Shown here one piece after another: positions 1 to 7,525 of a stretch of 64,000 nt of DNA. Each line of letters opens with the position of its first letter. Within the stretch, counting starts at the first letter, position 1. Origin of the DNA: Niabella pedocola (lineage in GTDB: Bacteria; Bacteroidota; Bacteroidia; Chitinophagales; Chitinophagaceae); assembly GCF_021044425.1 (NCBI RefSeq), contig NZ_JAJNEC010000005.1, positions 1,178,001 through 1,242,000 of the forward strand. Direction: 5' to 3'. The notes beneath the pieces are model-generated. The model did no database searches. It was given only the letters and a program-made list of their open reading frames with translations, and was not told where the DNA came from. A program made the translations under genes and the position numbers.

Positions 1-1
1 A

Positions 2-556
2 CAGGATTCTGTGTTCAGCGTAAAGATCGAAACAGATGAAAACCTTTTTCAATATATTACTGCGGGTGTTCAGGAAGGAGAACTGGATATTGATGAAAAA
101 GATGATGTAAACCTGAAACCCAGCAATGATATTAAGATTTATATTTCCATGCCGGTAGTGAAAAAGGCTGCGTTATCCGGGGCCTCTACCCTAAAAGGCG
201 ATAATAAGATCATTCAGAACGATCCGTTTGCCCTGGATATCAGCGGGGCTTCCAATGCAACCCTCCAGGTTAAAGCGCCCACGGTGCAGGTGGATGTAAG
301 CGGAGCTTCTACCCTGACGATTACCGGGGAAACCCGCGATATCAAAGGAGAATCCAGCGGCGCCAGCACTATTCATGCTTTTGATTTGAAAGCCGAAACC
401 ACCAATATTGAAGCCAGCGGGGCCAGTACCGCCAATGTGTTTGCCAGCGTTCAGCTAACGGCAGATGCAAGCGGCGCCTCCAGCATTAAGTACAAAGGCA
501 ATCCCAAGGTAAGTTCTTCTGCAAACGGAGCGGGGAGTGTAAATAAGGCGGATTGA
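2..556 (+). CDS. DUF2807 (head GIN) domain protein, 5' end outside the window
   Basis: This is the C-terminal part of a DUF2807/head-GIN protein. The frame is open from the second base of the window and the first possible start (GTG at 11) lies inside the domain, so the true start is upstream. The visible 180-odd residues repeat an SGAS-like corner about every 20 residues (GASTL, SGASNA, SGASTL, SGASTI, SGASTA, SGASSI, then NGAGSV). This is the rung pattern of a parallel beta-helix. The family is exported in Bacteroidota and its role is poorly known; an envelope or adhesin-like role is inference. A low-complexity repeat tract follows the stop codon. Confidence 0.8.
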   Translation, partial: QDSVFSVKIETDENLFQYITAGVQEGELDIDEKDDVNLKPSNDIKIYISMPVVKKAALSGASTLKGDNKIIQNDPFALDISGASNATLQVKAPTVQVDVSGASTLTITGETRDIKGESSGASTIHAFDLKAETTNIEASGASTANVFASVQLTADASGASSIKYKGNPKVSSSANGAGSVNKAD

Positions 557-748
557 GGTTTGAGATTTCAGATTCGAGAATCGAGAATCCAGATTTGAGA
601 TATCAGTTCCCCATATTACCGGGTAACTCAGCTTTTAGCTTTTAGCTTTCAGCATTCAGCATTCAGCGTTCAGCCATCCGTATGTAACGTCAACACTGCA
701 TTACGGATTTGGATTTGGATTTTAGATTTTAGTGCTTAGAATTTAAAA
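557..748. repeat. Degenerate low-complexity intergenic repeat tract
   Basis: The 190 bp between two convergent genes is built from near-repeats. First come GAGATTT/AGATTCGAG/AGAATC units (about 557-605), then CTTTTAGCTTT and CATTCAGCATTCAGC units (about 632-675), then GATTTGGATTTTAGATTTTAG (about 708-733). The same word family recurs near 24.04, 34.96, 45.74, 45.93, 61.63 and 63.03 kb. No coding frame or clean hairpin is visible. Confidence 0.6.
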
Positions 749-749
749 A

Positions 750-1304
750 TTATTCTTTATCCAGTCGCTCCCAGGCCTCCATAAGCTTTTTTTTAACCGC
801 CGGTGGAAGACTGTCAAAATTTTTAGAATACCGGCTCTTACTGTATCCATCCGCGGCAAACGCGCTAACCGTATAAAATGCCGTACCTTTTGAAAACAGC
901 AGGTGCACCGATTGCTGCTTCAGATCTGCGTCGGTCAGGCTGTAAATAAAATACGCATCTACACTGCCATCCGCGTCCCCGTCAAAAAAGCCTTTACGGG
1001 CATCCCAGTTCATGATAACGCCGGCATGTACCAGCATGGTATCCGCTTTTACAGTCCACCCGCTTTTTTCCCTGGAATAGCGCTGCAGATACATGGTATC
1101 CGGTTGAGCGCCTTTGGTCGCTTTTGAAAAAATGAAAACGTTTTCCTCCCGGCCCTCAATTCCGGCCTCATTCACATTCAGTAACCGGGCGCCCCGGAAT
1201 TTAAAATGGCTGTATGCTTCTGCCGCGCGCGTAATCACGCTTACCTGTGCGTGGGTAGCCGCAGAACCGGTAAGCAGCATTAATAGCAGTATTATGGATT
1301 TCAT
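750..1304 (-). CDS. Exported hypothetical protein, 184 aa
   Basis: I do not recognise this family. Residues 1-20 form a clear Sec signal peptide (MKSIILLLMLLTGSAATHAQ, cleavage after AQ), so the product is periplasmic or surface-located. The mature part is mixed alpha/beta with aromatic strands and a charged helix at the C-terminus (KKKLMEAWERLDKE). An Asp-rich loop DGDADGSVDAYF resembles an EF-hand but lacks the acidic residue at position 12, so calcium binding is doubtful. The gene is downstream of guaB on the same strand, separated by about 135 bp, and is convergent with the DUF2807 gene. Function unknown. Confidence 0.7.
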   Translation of the reverse strand: MKSIILLLMLLTGSAATHAQVSVITRAAEAYSHFKFRGARLLNVNEAGIEGREENVFIFSKATKGAQPDTMYLQRYSREKSGWTVKADTMLVHAGVIMNWDARKGFFDGDADGSVDAYFIYSLTDADLKQQSVHLLFSKGTAFYTVSAFAADGYSKSRYSKNFDSLPPAVKKKLMEAWERLDKE

Positions 1305-1439
1305 AGTATGTATGGTGTTTGGTGTTGATTTTTGTTTTTTGGATTTTGTTTTTTTCTTTAAAATCCGGAACCGGGAACTTATAAAAATGGGTCATGATCC
1401 ATTTACCATGCATCATGACCCATTCACTATGAACAATAA

Positions 1440-2936
1440 TTATTTCCGGCTGTAGTTCGGGGCCTCTTTGGTAACATCCACATCATGCGGATGGCTTTCG
1501 TTCATACCGGCATTGGTGATCTTTACAAACTGGGCATTCTGCAAATCCTTAATGCTCTTTGCACCGCAATAACCCATCCCTGCACGAAGTCCGCCGGTAT
1601 ACTGATAGATCACTTCTTTCAATGTTCCTTTATAAGCCACCCGGCCTTCAATACCTTCCGGTACAAATTTCTTTACATCATCTTCCGGATCCTGGAAATA
1701 GCGGTCGCTGCTGCCTTTGGCCATCGCTCCCAGCGAGCCCATGCCGCGGTATGCTTTAAACTTACGGCCTTCAAAAATGATGGTCTCACCCGGACTTTCT
1801 TCCGTGCCGGCAAAAATACTGCCCATCATAACGCAATCGGCACCCGCGGCCAGTGCCTTTACCAGGTCACCGGTATACCGGATACCACCATCGGCAATGA
1901 TCGGTACGCCTTTCCGTTTCAGGCCGGAGGCAGCCTCCATAATCGCCGTCAGCTGCGGCATGCCTGCTCCGGCAACAATACGCGTGGTACAAATGGACCC
2001 GGGTCCGATTCCCACTTTTACCGCATCGGCACCTGCTTCTGCCATCGCCAGGGCGCCCGCGGCCGTTCCTACATTACCGGCAATGATATTGAGTTTCTTA
2101 AAATTCTTCTTCACCGTTTTTAATGCGGTCAGTACGCCCTTTGTATGTCCGTGTGCGCTATCCAGTACCACCACATCCACACCTACCTGCTGCAATGCAT
2201 CAATGCGCTCGGCCACATCACCGGTGATGCCAACGCCTGCGCCCACCAGTAATCGCCCAAACCCGTCTTTAATGGCATTGGGAAAGGAAGTCACCTGCAG
2301 AATATCACGGTACGTGATCAGCCCGATCAGTTTACCCTGCCGGTCTACTACCGGTAATTTCTCTACCTTATGCTGGCGCAGGATCGTTTTTGCCTTTTTC
2401 AGATCGGTACCCTCGGGTGCGGTGATCAGGTTTGTGCTGGTCATCACCTCACTTACTTTCCGGCTCGGGTTATCTTCAAACCGAAGGTCTCGGTTGGTGA
2501 GGATCCCTTTCAGTTTTTTGTTTTTATCGATTACGGGAATGCCGCCAATTTTATTTTCTGCCATCAGCTTCAGTGCATCCCCAATCGTGGCATCTTCCAG
2601 TAACGTGATGGGATCCAGGATCAAACCGCTTTCACTCCGCTTTACCTTGCGCACCTGTTCTGCCTGTTTTTCAATGCTCATATTCTTGTGCAGGATGCCC
2701 AATCCTCCTTCACGGGCGATAGCCGTAGCCAGCGCTGCTTCCGTAACCGTATCCATGGCTGCGGATAAGATGGGAATGTTTAACGTAATATCTTTTGTAA
2801 GCCTGGTACGAATGTCTACCTCGCGTGGCAGCACCTGGCTGAATGCCGGAACCAGTAATACATCATCAAATGTTAAGCCTTCAAAGGCGATCTTGGGATT
2901 ATTTGCAGTAGCTGCAGAAGATTTTCTTGTTGCCAT
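1440..2936 (-). CDS. guaB: IMP dehydrogenase
   Basis: Catalyses the NAD-dependent oxidation of IMP to XMP, the committed step of GMP synthesis, in the cytoplasm. The 498-residue product has the family's usual length. It starts with the EGLTFDDVLLVP barrel segment, carries two CBS domains at about 100-215, and has the catalytic loop GPGSICTTRIVAGAG with the nucleophilic Cys near 316. The flavin-like phosphate-binding segment ADGGIRYTGD follows. I start at ATG 2936 rather than at the upstream TTG (2942), because that TTG is part of a TACCTTTG promoter box. The box ends only three bases before the ATG, which suggests a leaderless mRNA. The gene appears monocistronic. Confidence 0.98.
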   Translation of the reverse strand: MATRKSSAATANNPKIAFEGLTFDDVLLVPAFSQVLPREVDIRTRLTKDITLNIPILSAAMDTVTEAALATAIAREGGLGILHKNMSIEKQAEQVRKVKRSESGLILDPITLLEDATIGDALKLMAENKIGGIPVIDKNKKLKGILTNRDLRFEDNPSRKVSEVMTSTNLITAPEGTDLKKAKTILRQHKVEKLPVVDRQGKLIGLITYRDILQVTSFPNAIKDGFGRLLVGAGVGITGDVAERIDALQQVGVDVVVLDSAHGHTKGVLTALKTVKKNFKKLNIIAGNVGTAAGALAMAEAGADAVKVGIGPGSICTTRIVAGAGMPQLTAIMEAASGLKRKGVPIIADGGIRYTGDLVKALAAGADCVMMGSIFAGTEESPGETIIFEGRKFKAYRGMGSLGAMAKGSSDRYFQDPEDDVKKFVPEGIEGRVAYKGTLKEVIYQYTGGLRAGMGYCGAKSIKDLQNAQFVKITNAGMNESHPHDVDVTKEAPNYSRK

Positions 2937-2939
2937 GTG

Positions 2940-2947
2940 CAAAGGTA
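2940..2947 (-). promoter_or_regulatory. guaB -7 promoter box TACCTTTG
   Basis: Read on the minus strand, this is a perfect TAnnTTTG Bacteroidota -7 box. Its last G is at 2940 and the guaB ATG starts at 2936. With the usual short distance from box to transcription start, transcription would begin at or next to the A of the ATG. No good -33 TTG was found at 17-23 bp, so this is a motif match only. Confidence 0.5.
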
Positions 2948-3185
2948 AGGGAAAATGGAAATACGATCCGTAGTTTTACAATTTGATCATACGGATCTTG
3001 CAATTCCATGACTTTAAAACCCGCATCCGGCAAGGGTTTCAGGGCAGCAATTATTTTTTGAACCGCGTTTTCCGGGTCATCGTCCTTATTTTAAAGCAGC
3101 TTATACATGCAATCGTTTGCGTAAGTACACGTACATGAAAATCAAGGGCGCACACAAACAATACCCCTGTTTTTCTTTTTAGTCC

Positions 3186-3193
3186 TACTTTTG
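3186..3193 (+). promoter_or_regulatory. zwf -7 promoter box TACTTTTG
   Basis: Perfect TAnnTTTG match ending 28 bases before the zwf ATG, a distance normal for Bacteroidota mRNA leaders. No convincing -33 TTTG is visible at the expected spacing. Confidence 0.55.
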
Positions 3194-3221
3194 CAAACAA
3201 ATTTTAATGCGGAACTGAATC

Positions 3222-4748
3222 ATGTTTAAAAGCAATCTTTCAAAAAAACCCGGGCCTACGGTCCTTTTTATATTTGGCGGGAGCGGAGATCTGAACCAGC
3301 GTAAACTGACCCCTGCCCTGTATAATCTCTGGCTGGATGGCCTGATGCCGGAACAGTTTTCCATCATCGGTACCGGGCGTACAGATTATTCCAACGAAAA
3401 ATTCAGAGATCACCTGCTGGAAGGCATCAATGAATTTTCACGCAGAAAAAGTGACGGCAACGGAAGCTGGGAAAAATTTTCGCAGCAGATATCTTACCTG
3501 CGCATGGATGTAGACAAGCCGGAAGACTATGTGGCCATGGGAAAGATCATCAGCGATTATGAAGCGGAATGGGGCGTGGAAGTGCATGTGCTCTTTTACC
3601 TGGCGGTAGCACCACAACTGGTACCGGAGATCACGACCAACTTAAACAAACTGGAAAAAGCAAAGGATAAGAACCGGGCGCGCATTGTTATTGAAAAGCC
3701 CTTTGGTCATGACCTGAAGAGTGCTGAGGAATTGAACCGGCTGCTGACCGAGATGTTTGATGAAAGCCAGATCTATCGCATTGATCATTATCTTGGAAAA
3801 GAAACCGTACAAAATATCCTGGCCCTGCGCTTTGCCAATGCGTTGTTTGAACCCATCTGGAACCGGAACTATATCGACCATGTACAAATCACGGCCGCAG
3901 AAACCGTGGGCGTGGAAGATCGTGGCGGCTATTATGAACGTTCGGGCGCCCTGCGCGACATGGTGCAGAACCACATCCTGCAGTTGCTCTGTATGGTGGC
4001 GATGGAAGCACCGGTTTCTTTTGAAGCCGATGAGATCCGTAATAAAAAATCGGATGTGTTGAATGCCATCCGGAAGATCAAAAAAGAAGAAGTACAGCAG
4101 TACGCGGTACGCGGACAATACTCCCAGGGTTGGGTGCAGGGACAACAGGAAAAGGCTTATCGTGAAGAAAAAGGTGTGGCACCCGATTCTTCAGTGGAAA
4201 CCTTTGCAGCAGTAAAATTTTATATCGATAACTGGCGGTGGCAGGATGTTCCGTTTTATGTACGCACCGGAAAATTCCTGAAAGAGAAAACCACGCTGAT
4301 CACGGTACAGTTCAAAGAAGCGCCTAAATATGCCTTCCCGCCGGAAGCTTCTGAAACCTGGCGCTCTAACCGGCTTACCATCAGTATTCAGCCCGAAATG
4401 GATATCCGGCTGCGGTTCCAGGCCAAGCGCCCTGGTCAAACCATGTCGCTGAACCCGGTGAACATGGTGTTTAGCTATGCAGACAGCTATGATGCCCCCC
4501 AGCCGGAGGCTTATGAAACCCTGCTGCTGGATGCGATGATGGGGAACCCCACCCAGTTTATGCGCGGCGACCAGGTGGAAGTAGCCTGGGAGGTGATAGC
4601 GCCCATCCAGGAAACCTGGGAAAACCGCCCGCCGGTTGACTTTCCCAACTATGCGCCCGGCACCTGGGGGCCCGAAGACGCAGAAGCACTGATTGCACGC
4701 GAGGGCAGGAACTGGATTACCCTGCCGCCCAAAAGAAAAGAAGGATAA
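3222..4748 (+). CDS. zwf: Glucose-6-phosphate 1-dehydrogenase
   Basis: Oxidises glucose 6-phosphate to 6-phosphogluconolactone with NADP, the entry to the oxidative pentose phosphate pathway. The 508 residues match the family's length. The N-terminal Rossmann motif FGGSGDLNQRKL is near residues 18-29. EKPFGHD and the catalytic signature RIDHYLGKE (about 186-194, with the active-site His) are intact. The 6-phosphogluconolactonase and 6-phosphogluconate dehydrogenase genes that often accompany zwf are not in the neighbourhood. The gene stands alone between its own promoter box and a strong terminator. Confidence 0.98.
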   Translation: MFKSNLSKKPGPTVLFIFGGSGDLNQRKLTPALYNLWLDGLMPEQFSIIGTGRTDYSNEKFRDHLLEGINEFSRRKSDGNGSWEKFSQQISYLRMDVDKPEDYVAMGKIISDYEAEWGVEVHVLFYLAVAPQLVPEITTNLNKLEKAKDKNRARIVIEKPFGHDLKSAEELNRLLTEMFDESQIYRIDHYLGKETVQNILALRFANALFEPIWNRNYIDHVQITAAETVGVEDRGGYYERSGALRDMVQNHILQLLCMVAMEAPVSFEADEIRNKKSDVLNAIRKIKKEEVQQYAVRGQYSQGWVQGQQEKAYREEKGVAPDSSVETFAAVKFYIDNWRWQDVPFYVRTGKFLKEKTTLITVQFKEAPKYAFPPEASETWRSNRLTISIQPEMDIRLRFQAKRPGQTMSLNPVNMVFSYADSYDAPQPEAYETLLLDAMMGNPTQFMRGDQVEVAWEVIAPIQETWENRPPVDFPNYAPGTWGPEDAEALIAREGRNWITLPPKRKEG

Positions 4749-4765
4749 ATATTTTTGAATAACAT

Positions 4766-4804
4766 AAAAACAGGCGCCGGATCATCTTCAGGGCCTGTTT
4801 TTTT
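4766..4804 (+). terminator. Rho-independent terminator of zwf
   Basis: Arms AAAAACAGGC (4766-4775) and GCCTGTTTTT (4793-4802) pair perfectly around a 17-nt loop and run into a T tract. It lies 18 bp after the zwf stop codon. The A-tract on the other side would also allow it to act on the minus strand. Confidence 0.85.
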
Positions 4805-4930
4805 ATGCCTTACGGGATCCTCTATCCCGGCCCCTGCCGGCATTTAACGTTTCCTTTGCAGCCATTCGTCGGAGGTTTGCATTTATACCAGATGATGTAA
4901 CATTTAAACCCATTCATACGAATCATAACA

Positions 4931-7420
4931 ATGAAAGCATTTCTACTGACTGCTATCGCATTCTTTTTCCTGCATACGGCTGCTGCCCAGGTAAAGGGTC
5001 TGGTTGCTGATGAACATGGATCACCGCTTCCCTATGCCACCATTACCGTAAAGGGCACTACCAGCGGCACCACGGCCAACAGCAAAGGGTTTTACGCCTT
5101 AACCCTTGCGCCCGGCACCTACACACTTGTATTTGAATATGTGGGATACATTCCGGTAGAAAAGCAACTCACCATTACCGATAAAGAACAAGTATTCGAT
5201 GCGAAGCTTTACACCAACGACCACCTGATGGGTGAAGTGGTGGTTAAAAGTAAAGGCGAAGATCCCGCCTACCGTATCATCCGGCAGGCGATTAAAAAGA
5301 AATCCGATTACGAACATCAGACCGATTCTTTATCCGTGAACATTTACCTGAAGGGGATCATCCGCACCCGGAATATTCCAAAAAAAGTACTGGGCCAAAA
5401 AGTAGAACGGGATGCCAACGACGGGTTGGACACCATGGGTAAAGGTGTATTGCTGTTATCGGAATCTACCATCAAACTGGATGAGGTAAAACCCCGCCAA
5501 TCGAAGATCACCGTACTTTCCAGCTATGAACGGGGCAGCAATATGGGGCTTAATTTTTCGAAGGTAACTTCTTTTTACACCAACAATGTAGCCGTATTTG
5601 ACCTGGGCAACGGCTCACGCGGTTATATTTCGCCCATTGCAGACGCTGCATTCAATTTTTACCGGTATAAACTTTTAAACACGTATACCCGCGATGGCAT
5701 TACGGTAAAAACCATCCGTGTGATTCCGAAAAGGAAAAATGAACCGCTGTTCTCCGGCACCATTGAAATTGCAGACAGCACCTGGCATATTTACAGCCTC
5801 GATCTCATGCTTACAAAGGAATACCAGCTGGAGCTGATCGATACCCTTCACATCAAACAACTGCATAGCCGCATTGCACCCGGAGTATGGAAAACCCGGA
5901 ACCAGATCCTTTCCTTTTCCTTTAACCAGTTTGGCTTCAGCGGTGTGGGCAGTTTCGTAAATGTATACAGCAATTACAACCTGCATCCGCCATACGCCGC
6001 AAATTATTTCAACAATGTGGTAATGAAATATGATACGGGCTACTATAAAAGAGACTCCAACTTCTGGAAACAGCAGCGGCCGGTAACATTGGAGCATGAT
6101 GAAAAAAGATACTATGCGTTCCGCGACAGCCTCAGTATCCTGAACAGCAACCGCCCAAAGACCTACTATGATTCCTTAAGGCGACATCAGAAAATTACCG
6201 TATGGAACCTCCTTTGGAGCAATCAGCAGTACCGCTGGTACTCGAAAAACCATACGCTTACCTATAATCTCCGGGGTCTTTTAAAGGGGCTGGAGTACAA
6301 CACAGTGGAGGGCGTTGCATTAAAAGCAGACCAGACGTTTCATTATGCTCCCGTAAAAGGTAAATACGTATATGATCTGCGCTGGAACCTGCGTTATGGT
6401 TTTGAAAATCATCATTTCAATAGTTACGGAACATTCATGGTGAAACCCAAAGAGCTTCCCTACCGCAACCGGTATTTAAGTGTTTCCGGTGGAAAGCGGG
6501 TATCGCAGTTCAACCCGGATGAACCGATCAACGCACTGACCAATACCTTTTATACGTTATTTTTCAGAAGCAATTTTATGAAGTTGTATGAAAACCGGTT
6601 TGGAAGCGTCCGTTACAATAACCGGTTTGAAAACGGATTGGGTATGTATGCGGAACTGTTGTATGAAGACCGTATGCCGTTGCAAAATACGTCCGGCTTT
6701 TCATTTTTCTACCGGGATAAAGATTTTACACCCAATCACCCCGGGGCTCTGCGGCAGATTGCCTTTAATCCGCATCAGGCATTAATGGCAAGCCTTACGA
6801 TCCGGTACCAGCCCGGGCAAAAGTATATTCAATATCCCAGCTATAAAGCATCCATCGGATCCGATAAGCCCGTGTTTGCGCTTAACTATACCGCCGGTAT
6901 TCCACAATTGCTGGGCAGCGATGTCAACTATCATAAATGGTCGCTGGAGATGACGCATGATAAAAATTTCCGGCTGGCTGGCCTGTTCAAATACCGCATC
7001 GGGGCCGGCGGTTTCCTGAGTGCCGATGCCTATTCCATTCCGGATATGAAACATTTTAACGGCAATCAGACCTTTTACAATATCAAATACCTCAACAGCT
7101 TCCAGCTGGCGCCCTATTATGCATACAGCAACGTGGCACGTTTTTATGCGGAAGGGAATATTGAGCACCACTTTAACGGCTTGCTCACCAATAAGATCCC
7201 TTTGTTCAATAAGCTTAAGTGGAACCTTGTAGCCGGAAGCAATGCCTTTTATGTAAACAAAAACCAATATTATGCGGAGGCTTTTGCAGGAATTGAAAAC
7301 ATCTTCAAACTATTCAGGGTAGATGTGATCGCCGGCTATCAGCCCCTGTTAAAAACAACCTATGGCGTGCGCGTAGGATTGGGCGGTCTTTTGGGAAGTG
7401 CATTCCGGTTTGAGCAATAG
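4931..7420 (+). CDS. Outer-membrane protein: carboxypeptidase-like domain plus DUF5686 barrel
   Basis: Exported protein of 829 residues. A signal peptide (about 1-20, ending in AAAQ) is followed by a CarboxypepD_reg-like beta-sandwich (about 21-105: VKGLVADEHGSPLPYATITV). The rest is a long beta-rich DUF5686 region with many alternating aromatic strands, ending in a beta-barrel-like C-terminus (RVGLGGLLGSAFRFEQ). This is the architecture of a widespread Bacteroidota outer-membrane family related to SusC-like proteins but without a TonB-dependent plug. Its substrate is unknown. It lies between the zwf terminator and an S41 protease gene on the same strand; the spacing (105 bp) leaves co-transcription open. 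Confidence 0.85.
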   Translation: MKAFLLTAIAFFFLHTAAAQVKGLVADEHGSPLPYATITVKGTTSGTTANSKGFYALTLAPGTYTLVFEYVGYIPVEKQLTITDKEQVFDAKLYTNDHLMGEVVVKSKGEDPAYRIIRQAIKKKSDYEHQTDSLSVNIYLKGIIRTRNIPKKVLGQKVERDANDGLDTMGKGVLLLSESTIKLDEVKPRQSKITVLSSYERGSNMGLNFSKVTSFYTNNVAVFDLGNGSRGYISPIADAAFNFYRYKLLNTYTRDGITVKTIRVIPKRKNEPLFSGTIEIADSTWHIYSLDLMLTKEYQLELIDTLHIKQLHSRIAPGVWKTRNQILSFSFNQFGFSGVGSFVNVYSNYNLHPPYAANYFNNVVMKYDTGYYKRDSNFWKQQRPVTLEHDEKRYYAFRDSLSILNSNRPKTYYDSLRRHQKITVWNLLWSNQQYRWYSKNHTLTYNLRGLLKGLEYNTVEGVALKADQTFHYAPVKGKYVYDLRWNLRYGFENHHFNSYGTFMVKPKELPYRNRYLSVSGGKRVSQFNPDEPINALTNTFYTLFFRSNFMKLYENRFGSVRYNNRFENGLGMYAELLYEDRMPLQNTSGFSFFYRDKDFTPNHPGALRQIAFNPHQALMASLTIRYQPGQKYIQYPSYKASIGSDKPVFALNYTAGIPQLLGSDVNYHKWSLEMTHDKNFRLAGLFKYRIGAGGFLSADAYSIPDMKHFNGNQTFYNIKYLNSFQLAPYYAYSNVARFYAEGNIEHHFNGLLTNKIPLFNKLKWNLVAGSNAFYVNKNQYYAEAFAGIENIFKLFRVDVIAGYQPLLKTTYGVRVGLGGLLGSAFRFEQ

Positions 7421-7525
7421 CCGCCCTGATCCGCAAAATATTATAAAAGGGTTAACACAGAAACCGTCTATTCCGTTTTAAATTTATGGGGAACATATGA
7501 AATGTGCTTACCCAAAATAACTACG

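Noticed and set aside
960..1010. EF-hand-like loop DGDADGSVDAYF in the 184-aa exported protein
   Set aside because: Position 12 is Phe instead of an acidic residue, so calcium binding is not supported.
1717..2973. A 418-codon plus-strand frame antisense to guaB
   Set aside because: It mirrors guaB in every feature and has no recognisable domain; guaB is unmistakable on the other strand.
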